A DNA stretch of 6,013 nucleotides from Accumulibacter sp. (GCA_031274075.1 JAISQQ010000336.1:1-6013); one strand, 5' to 3'; positions 1 through 6,013 are shown, counted from the stretch's first letter. The notes: generated from the letters alone by a model not told the origin. Numbers and translations are program-made.

Positions 1-766
1 GGTAGCGCTCGAGTTCGCCGAGCAGCGCGGCGCGGTTGGCGAGGCAGATGTCCCGCCACATTTCCGGATGGCTGGCGGCGATGCGCGTGAAATCGCGGAA
101 ACCGCTGGCGGCGAAATTGAAATAGAGATCGGCGTCTTCCCGCACCGCCAGGTCGTGAACCAGGGCGAAGGCCAAGAGATGCGGCAGGTGGCTGACCGCG
201 GCGAAGACGCGGTCGTGCTCCTCGGGCGTCAGTTCGAAGATTTGGGCGCCGCACCACTCCCAGGCCGAACGGACGCGCGCCACGTTCAATACCGGGTTTT
301 CCGGCAGCGGCGTAAACACCACTTTCCGCTGCTGGAACAAATCGGCCCGCGCCGCCGCCGCGCCGCTGTTTTCCGCGCCGGCGATGGGATGCGCCGGCAC
401 GAACTGCCGGACTCGTTCGCCGAAATGCTCGCGCGCCGTGGCGACGACGTCGGACTTGGTGCTGCCGCCGTCGGTAACCACGGTCTCCGGCCCGAGATAC
501 GGCGCGATGCTGGCCAGGATTTCCGGCATCTGCCCGACCGGGGTGGCGATCAGCACCAGGTCGGCGTCGATCGTCTCGTGTCCCGGATTGACCCCGATCC
601 GGTCGATGATGCCCCGCTTCAGCGCCTGCGTCAGGGTGGACAGGCCGCGCCCGAAGCCGACGACCTCGTCCACCTGCCCGGCGGCCTTCAGCGCCAGGGC
701 GAACGATCCGCCGATCAGGCCGACGCCGAAGACGACGAGCTTGCCGAATTCCGGCTCGGAACCCAT
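1..766 (-). CDS. tyrA: Prephenate (or arogenate) dehydrogenase TyrA, C-terminus cut by window edge
   Basis: Cytoplasmic oxidative decarboxylation of prephenate to 4-hydroxyphenylpyruvate (or of arogenate to tyrosine), the tyrosine branch of aromatic amino acid synthesis. 255 codons are visible. Residues 11-21 form the Rossmann dinucleotide loop (VVFGVGLIGGS). TPVGQM lies at about 75-80 and TDGGSTKSD at 98-106. The catalytic-type His126 sits in PAHPIAGAENSG, a second conserved pair in SHLPH (192-196), and the substrate-carboxylate Arg is probably R224 in GFRDFTRIA. The family is usually near 290-300 residues, so roughly 35-45 are missing beyond base 1. The ATG at 764-766 has GGAGG at 774-778, a 7-nt spacing; an ATG at 780 is out of frame. 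The gene starts 24 bp after hisC. The end of strand beta-2 reads GFGRG with no acidic residue, which may affect cofactor choice. Without its C-terminus, an extra ACT domain or fusion cannot be excluded. Family assignment is secure; substrate preference is not. Confidence 0.95.
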   Translation of the reverse strand, partial: MGSEPEFGKLVVFGVGLIGGSFALALKAAGQVDEVVGFGRGLSTLTQALKRGIIDRIGVNPGHETIDADLVLIATPVGQMPEILASIAPYLGPETVVTDGGSTKSDVVATAREHFGERVRQFVPAHPIAGAENSGAAAARADLFQQRKVVFTPLPENPVLNVARVRSAWEWCGAQIFELTPEEHDRVFAAVSHLPHLLAFALVHDLAVREDADLYFNFAASGFRDFTRIAASHPEMWRDICLANRAALLGELERY

Positions 767-790
767 CCGCGCGCCTCCATCCCCGATCAC

Positions 791-1882
791 TTATCCGCGG
801 GCGCTTTCCAGCGCCTGCAGGAAGCGCCGGTTCTCGGCCTCGGCGCCGATGGTCACGCGCAGCCACTCCGGCATGCCGTAGCCGGCGATCGGGCGGACGA
901 TCACTCCTTGCCGCAGCAGTTTTTCGTTGACCGCCGCGGCGTCGCCGGCGCGGAAGGTGACGAAATTGCCGTACGAGGGAATGAACTCGAAACCGAGCCG
1001 GCGAAAACCGGCCGTCAGTTGTTCCATGCCGGCGCGGTTGACCCGCTGGCTGCGCGCGACGAATTCATCGTCGCCGAGCGCCGCGGCAGCGGCGGCCAGC
1101 GCCAGGTTGTTGCAGTTGAACGGCTGGCGCACCCGGTTCATCAGGTCGGCGATCGCCGCCGATGTCAGCGCGTAGCCGACGCGCAGCCCGGCGAGGCCGT
1201 AGATCTTCGAGAAGGTGCGCGTGATCACCAGATTCGGGAATTCGCCGAGGTAGTCTTTGGAATCGCCCTCCACCCCGGCCGGCAGGTACTCGTTGTAGGC
1301 TTCGTCGATCACCACCACCACGTCGCCCGGAAGCGCGCGCAGGAACGCCCCGATCCGCGCATGCGCGAGGAAGGTTCCGGTCGGATTGTTGGGGTTGGCG
1401 ATCCAGACCAGGCGCGTATCCGGCCGGACGGCGGCGAGCATGGCCTCGATATCGTGCCCGAAGTCCCTGGCCGGCACGGCGATCAGTTCGGCGCCGGCGG
1501 TCAGCGAAGCCAGCGGGTACACCGCGAAGGCGTGCTGCGAGAAGATCGTCGAGCGTCCCGGCGCGAGAAAGACGCGCGCGGCGATGTCGAGCAGGTCGTT
1601 CGAGCCGTTGCCCAGCACGATGCGCTCCGCGCCGAAACCGGTATGCGCGGCGACCGCCGCCTTGAGATCGAAGTCGTCCGGATAGCGTTCCAGCGTGCTC
1701 ACCGCCGCCTGCAGCGCGGCCTTCGCCTTCGGGCTCATGCCCAGGGGGTTTTCGTTGGACGCCAACTTGACGATGCGCTCGGCCGGGATGCCCAATTCGC
1801 GGGACAGTTGGGTGATCGGCTTGCCGGGCTGGTAGGGCGAAATGGCGCGGACATAAGGCAATGACTGGTCAAGAAGCGACAT
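791..1882 (-). CDS. hisC: Histidinol-phosphate aminotransferase / aromatic aminotransferase (HisC family, class I/II PLP)
   Basis: Full-length 363-residue fold-type I PLP aminotransferase, close to the usual 350-370 for HisC. Visible landmarks are SNENPLG (42-48), the phosphate-loop GNGSND (91-96), NPNNPTG (163-169), the PLP-pyridine Asp193 in VIDEAY, the Schiff-base Lys226 in TRTFSKIYGLAGLRVGY with Arg234, and the substrate-carboxylate Arg342 in LRVTIG. HisC transfers the amino group from glutamate to imidazole-acetol phosphate in histidine synthesis. HisC-family enzymes encoded beside pheA and tyrA often also aminate phenylpyruvate, hydroxyphenylpyruvate or prephenate, and this position suggests that role (inference). 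ATG at 1880-1882 is preceded by CGAGG (GAGG at 1891-1894, 8-nt spacing). It lies 27 bp after pheA and 24 bp before tyrA, so it is almost certainly cotranscribed with both. The TAA stop is at 791-793. No signal peptide or membrane segment is visible; it is cytoplasmic. Confidence 0.95.
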   Translation of the reverse strand: MSLLDQSLPYVRAISPYQPGKPITQLSRELGIPAERIVKLASNENPLGMSPKAKAALQAAVSTLERYPDDFDLKAAVAAHTGFGAERIVLGNGSNDLLDIAARVFLAPGRSTIFSQHAFAVYPLASLTAGAELIAVPARDFGHDIEAMLAAVRPDTRLVWIANPNNPTGTFLAHARIGAFLRALPGDVVVVIDEAYNEYLPAGVEGDSKDYLGEFPNLVITRTFSKIYGLAGLRVGYALTSAAIADLMNRVRQPFNCNNLALAAAAAALGDDEFVARSQRVNRAGMEQLTAGFRRLGFEFIPSYGNFVTFRAGDAAAVNEKLLRQGVIVRPIAGYGMPEWLRVTIGAEAENRRFLQALESARG

Positions 1883-1909
1883 GCTCGAATCCTCGATAAA
1901 AGAAGACGT

Positions 1910-3001
1910 TCAATAAACGGCGACGGGATACGACCCGAGCACCTTGAGATAGGCGGCGCGGCTCGCCAGTTCGGACAACGCGCGGGCCAGCGGCGGATCG
2001 TCGCGGTGGCCTTCGACATCGACGTAGAAGACGTACTCCCACAACGTATGGCGCGCTGGCCGCGACTCCAGGCGCGTCATCGACACGCCGGCGGCGGAGA
2101 ACGGCGCGAGCAGCTCGCACAGCGAGCCGGTGCGGTTGGGCGCGGACATGATCAGCGAGGTCTTGTCGCTCCCCGACGGGCCGCTTTCCTGGCGTCCGAG
2201 CACCAGGAAGCGGGTGGTGTTGTTCGGCTCGTCCTCGACGTTGCCGGCGAGGATGGCGAGATCGTAGCGCCGCGCCGCCGCTTCTCCGGCCAGCGCCGCC
2301 GTCCCCGCTTCCGCCGCGGCCAACTGCGCCGCTTGCGCGTTGCTGCCGACGGCGACGCGCCGCGCCCCGGGCAGCGAGCGGTTAAGCCATTCATGGCACT
2401 GCGCCAGCGACTGCGCGTGCGCATACACCGTGCCGATGGCATCGAGCGAACTTTCCCGGCTCATCAGATGCTGCTCGACGCGCAGCACGACTTCCCCGCA
2501 CACCTTGAGCGGCGAGGCCATCAACAGGTCGAGCGTGCGCCCGATCGCGCCCTCGGTCGAATTTTCCACCGGCGCCACGGCGAAATCGGCGCGGCCGGCT
2601 TCGACCTCGCGGAAAACGTCGTCGATCGACGCCTGCGGCGAGAGATGCGCGGCGTGCCCAAAATGCTTGGCCGCGGCGCTTTCCGAAAAGGTGCCGAGCG
2701 GCCCCAGGAAGACCACGCACAGCGGTTGTTCGAGGGACAGGCAGGCGGACATCAGCTCGCGGAAAAACCAGGTCACGCTTTCGTCCGCCAGCGGCCCCGC
2801 GTTGCTTTCCCTGATCCGCCGCAGCACCTGCGCCTCGCGCTCCGGCCGGTAGACGAAATCGCCCTCGCCGCGCCGCGCCTTGATCTCCCCGACCTTCTGC
2901 GCGCAACGCGCCCGGCGGTTCAAGAGATCGAGCAACTGCGCGTCGATGGCGTCGATTTCGCCGCGCGCGTCGGAAAGTTCCTTTCTCAGCTCGTCATCCA
3001 T
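1910..3001 (-). CDS. pheA: Bifunctional chorismate mutase/prephenate dehydratase (P-protein) with ACT domain
   Basis: 363 residues, a normal length for a P-protein. Residues 1-92 are an AroQ chorismate mutase: Arg13, Arg30, Lys41, Arg55, Glu56 and Gln92 align with E. coli Arg11, Arg28, Lys39, Arg51, Glu52 and Gln88. Residues about 94-270 are the prephenate dehydratase domain, with FLGPLGTFSE (98-107), PVENSTEGAIG (144-154) and the catalytic TRF motif at 263-265. Residues about 280-360 are the ACT domain that senses phenylalanine; its ESRP is intact (312-315) but the GALV motif reads GSLC (292-295). It converts chorismate to prephenate and then phenylpyruvate. The chosen ATG (2999-3001) begins the mutase helix as in relatives. 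The frame stays open upstream to a GTG at 3106, adding 35 Phe- and Pro-rich residues unlike the family. The Shine-Dalgarno GGAGG at 3017-3021 is unusually far (15 nt) from the ATG, so the start carries some doubt. First gene of the pheA-hisC-tyrA cluster. Confidence 0.95.
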   Translation of the reverse strand: MDDELRKELSDARGEIDAIDAQLLDLLNRRARCAQKVGEIKARRGEGDFVYRPEREAQVLRRIRESNAGPLADESVTWFFRELMSACLSLEQPLCVVFLGPLGTFSESAAAKHFGHAAHLSPQASIDDVFREVEAGRADFAVAPVENSTEGAIGRTLDLLMASPLKVCGEVVLRVEQHLMSRESSLDAIGTVYAHAQSLAQCHEWLNRSLPGARRVAVGSNAQAAQLAAAEAGTAALAGEAAARRYDLAILAGNVEDEPNNTTRFLVLGRQESGPSGSDKTSLIMSAPNRTGSLCELLAPFSAAGVSMTRLESRPARHTLWEYVFYVDVEGHRDDPPLARALSELASRAAYLKVLGSYPVAVY

Positions 3002-3016
3002 GGCAATGCCGGCAAT

Positions 3017-3021
3017 CCTCC
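3017..3021 (-). promoter_or_regulatory. Shine-Dalgarno GGAGG for pheA with long spacing
   Basis: A perfect GGAGG on the minus strand lies 15 nt before the pheA ATG (2999-3001), longer than the usual 5-9 nt. An in-frame ATT at 3005-3007 would have an ideal 9-nt spacing, but ATT starts are rare and the ATG fits the family N-terminus. The site rules against the far upstream GTG at 3106, because a strong ribosome site would otherwise sit inside the coding region. Confidence 0.55.
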
Positions 3022-3037
3022 AAAAACCTGTCACGCA

Positions 3038-3077
3038 CGGAGAAAATCGGGAAAAATCAGGAAAGAACGGGAAGCCG
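3038..3077 (+). repeat. Four 10-bp degenerate tandem units (CGGGAAAAAT type)
   Basis: Units on the + strand are CGGAGAAAAT (3038-3047), CGGGAAAAAT (3048-3057), CAGGAAAGAA (3058-3067) and CGGGAAGCCG (3068-3077). The period is exactly 10 bp, so the A-runs recur about once per helical turn. Read on the minus strand these become TTTCCC-rich and produce Phe and Pro codons. The units are degenerate; chance drift of a simple purine-rich stretch is an alternative. Confidence 0.55.
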
Positions 3078-3086
3078 GAGGGCCGC

Positions 3087-3116
3087 CATTTTCCACTGTT
3101 TCCCACGGTTTCCCGT
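3087..3116 (-). repeat. Three 10-bp degenerate tandem units, inverted relative to 3038-3077
   Basis: On the minus strand the units read ACGGGAAACC (3116-3107), GTGGGAAACA (3106-3097) and GTGGAAAATG (3096-3087). They share the GGGAAA core with the array at 3038-3077 but lie on the opposite strand, so the two arrays form an interrupted inverted repeat with several possible pairing registers. The best single pairing is CGGGAAACCG with CGGCTTCCCG (3068-3077), 9 of 10 bases. Confidence 0.55.
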
Positions 3117-3167
3117 GTTCTCCTGGAGCGTTTTGCGTTTCAGTGCGGACAGCCCCTGTTCCCATCC

Positions 3168-3239
3168 CGTCATTCCTTTGCCTGCCGGAATCCAGGAATT
3201 TGAGGTACGCACTGGGTCCCGGCCTTCGCCGGGACGACG
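3168..3239. repeat. REP/BIME-like extragenic inverted repeat ('PAKAGTQ/LDSG.RND' family), degenerate
   Basis: The roughly 72-bp element has ends CGTCATTCC (3168-3176) and GGGACGACG (3231-3239), matching as inverted repeats at 7 of 9 positions. Inside are CCAG (3192-3195) and CTGG (3212-3215), also inverted. The right half is a perfect hairpin, GTCCCGGC (3216-3223), loop CTTC, GCCGGGAC (3228-3235). The left half is a decayed hairpin, ATTCC (3172-3176) and GGAAT (3187-3191). Its minus-strand translations contain VPAKAGTQ in one frame and FLDSGRQRND in another, the familiar spurious peptides of a repeat dispersed in many proteobacterial genomes. It may stabilise the gyrA mRNA 3' end. It has no U-tract, so it is not a standard terminator. 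Confidence 0.75.
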
Positions 3240-3274
3240 CGCCTGTGTTCGCGCCTGTGTTCGCGCTTGTGTTC
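3239..3274. repeat. Three tandem copies of a 12-bp unit (GCGCCTGTGTTC)
   Basis: The units at 3239-3250 and 3251-3262 are identical, and the third (3263-3274) differs by one C-to-T change at its fifth base. The array abuts the REP-like element, sharing its last base, on the gyrA side, 53 bp past the gyrA stop. A multiple of three within a non-coding gap has no coding meaning here; copy number is likely variable through slippage. Confidence 0.9.
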
Positions 3275-3327
3275 ATCATGCCAAGGTTCATGCGCTGAAA
3301 TGTGTCGATGCTTGACCCGAAGACGCT

Positions 3328-5904
3328 CTAGTCGTCCTGGCCGTTCTCGGTTTCGTCCTCGGACTCGACCGCTTTTTCGACCACCCTTTCCAGGCCGGCC
3401 AGCTTTTCCCCTTCGTCGAGCGCGATCAGGGTCACGCCCTGGGTCGCGCGGCCGAGTTCGCGGATTTCGGCGACGCGCGTGCGGATCAGCACGCCGCCGG
3501 TGGTGATCAGCATGATCTCGTCTTCGTCCTTGACCAGCCGCGCGGCGACGACCTTGCCGTTGCGCTCGCTGGCGGCGATGGCGATGACCCCCTGGGTGCC
3601 CCGCCCCGAGTGGCGGAAGTCGGCGAGCACCGTGCGCTTGCCGAAGCCGTTCTCGGTGGCCACCAGCACCGTTTCCTGGTGGTTTTCGGCGACCAGCAGC
3701 GACAACACCTGCTGCCCCTCGCCCAGCCTCATGCCGCGCACGCCACGCGCGCCGCGGCCCATCGGCCGGACGTCCTCCTCGTCGAACCAGACCGCCTTGC
3801 CGGCGTCGGAAACGAGCACGATGTCCTGCGAGCCGTTGGTGATTTCCGCGCCGATCAGGTAGTCCTTTTCGTCGAGCGCGACGGCGATGATGCCGGCCTT
3901 GCGCGGATTGGAGAAATCCGACAGGGGCGTTTTCTTCACCGTGCCCTGCGCGGTGCACATGAAAATGAAACGGTCCTCGACGAATTCCTTGATCGGCAGG
4001 ATGGCGTTGATCTTCTCCCCCGCCTCGAGCGGGAACATGTTGACGATCGGCTTGCCGCGCCCGCTGCGCGCGCCCTGCGGCACCTCGTATACCTTGAGCC
4101 AGTAGACCCGGCCGCGGTTGGAGAAGCACAGGATGCAGTCGTGGGTGTTGGCGGTAAACAGATGGTCGACGAAATCGTCCTCCTTGACCGTCGCCGCCTG
4201 CTTGCCACGCCCGCCGCGCCGCTGCGCGCGATAGTCGGCGAGCGGCTGCGACTTGATGTAGCCGGTATGCGACAGCGTGACCACCATGTCCTGCGGCGTG
4301 ATGAAGTCCTCGATGCCCAGATCCTGCGTATCCAGGACGATCTCCGAGCGCCGCTTGTCGCCGAACTGGGCGCGCACGGCGTTAAGCTCTTCGGCGATGA
4401 TCGCGGTGATGCGCTCCGGCCGCGCCAGGATGTCCATCAGGTCGACGATGCGTTCGAGCAGCTCGGCGTAGTCGGTGACCACCTTGTCGCGCTCCAGCCC
4501 CGTCAGGCGCTGCAGGCGGAGTTCGAGAATCGCTTGCGCCTGCGCCCCGGACAAAAGATAGCCGCTCTGCGACAGGCCGTATTCCAGCCCCAACCCTTCC
4601 GGGCGCGTCGCGTCCAGCGCGGCGCGCTGCAGCATCTCGACCACCGTCGCCGACGGCCAGAGCTTCGACATCAGCGCGCGGCGGGCGTCCGCCGGCGTCG
4701 GCGAGGCCTTGATCAGGGCGATGATCTCGTCGACGTTGTCCAGCGCCACGGCCAGCCCTTCCTGGATGTGCGCCCGCTCGCGCGCGCGGCGCAGCTCGAA
4801 CACCGTGCGCCGGGTGACGACCTCGCGCCGGTGCGTCAGGAAGCATTCGAGCATCTGCTTCAGGTTGAGCAGGCGCGGCTGGCCATCGACCAGCGCCACC
4901 ATGTTCATGCCGAAGGTATCCTGCAACTGCGTCTGCTTGAACAGGCAGTTGAGCACGACTTCCGGCACTTCGTTGCGCTTGAGTTCGATCACCACGCGCA
5001 TGCCGGACTTGTCGGACTCGTCGCGCAGGTCGGAGATGCCTTCGATTTTCTTCTCGTTGACCAGCTCGCTGATCCTTTCCAGCAGCGAGCGCTTGTTGAC
5101 CTGGTACGGCAGCTCGTCGACGATGATCGCCTGGCGGTCGGCGCTGCCCTTGATGTCCTCGAAATGCGTCCGGGCGCGCATGATCACGCGCCCGCGGCCA
5201 GTCTGGTAGCCATCGCGCACGCCGGCAACGCCGTAGATGATCCCGGCGGTCGGAAAATCGGGCGCGGGGACGATCTTGACGAGATCGTCGACCGTCATCT
5301 CCGGGCCGTGCAGCAGGGCCAGGCAGGCCTCGATCACCTCGTTGAGATTGTGCGGCGGAATATTGGTCGCCATGCCGACGGCGATGCCGGAAGAACCGTT
5401 GATCAATAGCTGCGGAACGCGGGTCGGCAGCACCAGCGGCTCTTGCAGCGTGCCGTCGTAGTTGGGGCCGAAATCGACCGTTTCCTTGTCGATGTCCTCC
5501 AGCAACTGGTGCCCGATCTTCGCCATGCGCACTTCGGTGTAACGCATCGCCGCCGCGCTGTCGCCGTCGACCGAGCCGAAGTTGCCCTGACCATCGACCA
5601 GCATGTAGCGCAGCGAAAACGGCTGCGCCATGCGCACGATGGTGTCGTAGATCGCCGCGTCGCCGTGCGGATGGTATTTCCCCATCACCTCGCCGACGAT
5701 GCGCGCCGATTTCCTATGCACCTTGTTCCAGTCGTTGCCTGCCTCGTGCATGGCGTAGAGCACCCGGCGATGCACCGGCTTCAGCCCGTCGCGAGCGTCC
5801 GGCAAGGCCCGGCCGATGATCACGCTCATCGCGTAATCGAGATACGACCGGCGCATTTCGTCTTCAAGACTGATGGGAAGGGTTTCTTTTGCGAAGATTT
5901 CCAC
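3328..5904 (-). CDS. gyrA: DNA gyrase subunit A
   Basis: ATP-dependent negative supercoiling of DNA as the A2B2 enzyme with GyrB; this subunit cuts and religates DNA. 858 residues from the GTG at 5902-5904, near the 875 of E. coli. That start gives the family N-terminus [17 protein letters not shown] and E. coli numbering: catalytic Tyr122 after Arg121 in AMRYTE, intercalating Ile174 in [10 protein letters not shown], and a quinolone region with [12 protein letters not shown], so position 83 is Ala and 87 is Asp. The winged-helix and tower domains are followed by a coiled coil (about 360-490) and a C-terminal beta-pinwheel whose GyrA box QRRGGRG (561-567) separates it from ParC. It ends in a short acidic tail ([12 protein letters not shown]), which in other gyrases tunes supercoiling. 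A TTG at 5914-5916 would add four residues, but its bases overlap the GGAA Shine-Dalgarno (5911-5914, 6 nt before the GTG). The first gene downstream in the same direction is pheA, 326 bp away. Confidence 0.98.
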   Translation of the reverse strand: MEIFAKETLPISLEDEMRRSYLDYAMSVIIGRALPDARDGLKPVHRRVLYAMHEAGNDWNKVHRKSARIVGEVMGKYHPHGDAAIYDTIVRMAQPFSLRYMLVDGQGNFGSVDGDSAAAMRYTEVRMAKIGHQLLEDIDKETVDFGPNYDGTLQEPLVLPTRVPQLLINGSSGIAVGMATNIPPHNLNEVIEACLALLHGPEMTVDDLVKIVPAPDFPTAGIIYGVAGVRDGYQTGRGRVIMRARTHFEDIKGSADRQAIIVDELPYQVNKRSLLERISELVNEKKIEGISDLRDESDKSGMRVVIELKRNEVPEVVLNCLFKQTQLQDTFGMNMVALVDGQPRLLNLKQMLECFLTHRREVVTRRTVFELRRARERAHIQEGLAVALDNVDEIIALIKASPTPADARRALMSKLWPSATVVEMLQRAALDATRPEGLGLEYGLSQSGYLLSGAQAQAILELRLQRLTGLERDKVVTDYAELLERIVDLMDILARPERITAIIAEELNAVRAQFGDKRRSEIVLDTQDLGIEDFITPQDMVVTLSHTGYIKSQPLADYRAQRRGGRGKQAATVKEDDFVDHLFTANTHDCILCFSNRGRVYWLKVYEVPQGARSGRGKPIVNMFPLEAGEKINAILPIKEFVEDRFIFMCTAQGTVKKTPLSDFSNPRKAGIIAVALDEKDYLIGAEITNGSQDIVLVSDAGKAVWFDEEDVRPMGRGARGVRGMRLGEGQQVLSLLVAENHQETVLVATENGFGKRTVLADFRHSGRGTQGVIAIAASERNGKVVAARLVKDEDEIMLITTGGVLIRTRVAEIRELGRATQGVTLIALDEGEKLAGLERVVEKAVESEDETENGQDD

Positions 5905-5993
5905 GGCTCGTTCCAATTAGGCCACCGGCTGCCTGGTGAATACGGACTACGGTGGGACTTTGGCGCCGGTATTTTCGTTCTGACAAACGCGCC

Positions 5994-5999
5994 ATTTTA
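5994..5999 (-). promoter_or_regulatory. Possible -10 box of the gyrA promoter (TAAAAT)
   Basis: TAAAAT on the minus strand matches TATAAT at five of six bases and is the only AT-rich hexamer of this quality in the 109 bp visible upstream of gyrA. The -35 hexamer would fall just outside the window (about 6017-6022), so the promoter cannot be confirmed. It would give a leader of roughly 80 nt. TTGTCA further downstream (about 5981-5986) resembles a -35 but has no matching -10 at 16-18 bp. Confidence 0.35.
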
Positions 6000-6013
6000 A
6001 CACGCCGCCACCC

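Larger units (their letters stand above)
3002..3327. other. 326-bp intergenic region between gyrA and pheA, rich in repeats
   Basis: No convincing gene lies here. Reading in the transcribed (minus) direction from the gyrA stop there are about 50 bp of plain sequence, three 12-bp tandem units (3239-3274), a REP/BIME-like inverted repeat (3168-3239), about 50 bp without clear signals (3117-3167), an array of three 10-bp GGGAAA-type units (3087-3116), a short GC-rich link, an opposed array of four similar units (3038-3077), and the pheA ribosome site. I see no hairpin followed by a U-run that would be a clear intrinsic terminator for gyrA, and no strong -35/-10 pair for pheA. How pheA is transcribed is therefore unresolved: read-through from gyrA and a weak local promoter are both possible. 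The 86-codon ORF on the minus strand across 3031-3291 is a translation of the repeats, not a likely protein. Confidence 0.8.

Noticed and set aside
778..780. ATG upstream of tyrA as an alternative start
   Set aside because: It is 14 nt upstream of the chosen ATG and out of frame, and it overlaps the tyrA Shine-Dalgarno.
68..1864. 598-codon open frame on the + strand, antisense to hisC and tyrA
   Set aside because: It is a shadow of GC-rich minus-strand genes. Its translation is Arg/Gly/Asp-rich with no recognisable domain, and it overlaps two certain genes including their junction.
3216..3235. Perfect GC-rich hairpin after gyrA as an intrinsic terminator
   Set aside because: In the transcribed direction the stem is followed by CCAGTGCG rather than a U-run, and it is part of a dispersed inverted repeat. 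It might slow or protect RNA but does not meet terminator criteria.
3031..3291. 86-codon minus-strand ORF in the gyrA-pheA gap (starts MNLGMMNTSANTG)
   Set aside because: It consists of the 12-bp repeat (NTGANTGA), the REP-like element (RRRPGPS...LDSGRQRND) and the 10-bp arrays. Such peptides are a known artefact of this repeat class. No Shine-Dalgarno supports it.
2006..3298. 430-codon open frame on the + strand, antisense to pheA and running into the gap
   Set aside because: Shadow of pheA; its C-terminal part is only the translated repeats, including the 12-bp units as Val-Phe-Ala type residues.
3610..5409. 599-codon open frame on the + strand, antisense to gyrA
   Set aside because: It lies fully inside gyrA, is of low-complexity Arg/Ala/Asp composition, and matches no family I recognise. 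Long antisense frames are expected where third positions are strongly GC.
5981..5986. TTGTCA as a -35 box for gyrA
   Set aside because: It matches TTGACA at five of six bases, but the sequence 17 bp downstream (CCAAAG) does not resemble a -10 box.

Overview
This window is high-GC DNA from what is most likely a betaproteobacterium, possibly of the Rhodocyclales/Nitrosomonadales type. Three things point that way: a GyrA whose N-terminus reads [17 protein letters not shown], the gene order gyrA-pheA-hisC-tyrA, and a degenerate 'PAKAGTQ / DSG..RND' intergenic repeat of the kind scattered through beta- and gammaproteobacterial genomes. The taxonomic call is inference from recognition, not from a search. 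No phage, transposase, CRISPR, toxin or defence gene is visible.

All four real genes are on the minus strand, so the biological order runs from high to low coordinates. A short leader with a possible -10 box (about 5905-6013) precedes gyrA (3328-5904, DNA gyrase subunit A, probably starting at a GTG). A 326-bp non-coding gap follows (3002-3327). It holds a REP/BIME-like inverted repeat, a 3 x 12-bp tandem repeat, and two opposed arrays of 10-bp GGGAAA-type units. Then come pheA (1910-3001, chorismate mutase/prephenate dehydratase P-protein), hisC (791-1882, histidinol-phosphate or aromatic aminotransferase) and tyrA (1-766, prephenate dehydrogenase, cut by the window edge). The gaps pheA-hisC (27 bp) and hisC-tyrA (24 bp) each carry a Shine-Dalgarno sequence, so the last three genes look like one operon.

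The three operon products cover the end of phenylalanine and tyrosine synthesis. PheA turns chorismate into prephenate and then phenylpyruvate, TyrA oxidises prephenate (or arogenate) toward tyrosine, and the aminotransferase can supply the transamination step as well as serving histidine synthesis. In many relatives serC lies between gyrA and pheA. Here that slot is taken by the repeat-bearing gap.

The window is mostly conserved housekeeping sequence. The points most worth a second look are the 3002-3327 gap (repeats, phased A-tracts, and a Phe-codon-rich stretch just upstream of and in frame with pheA), Ala at the quinolone-determining position 83 of GyrA, and the TyrA nucleotide-binding loop, which lacks the usual NAD-selecting acidic residue.
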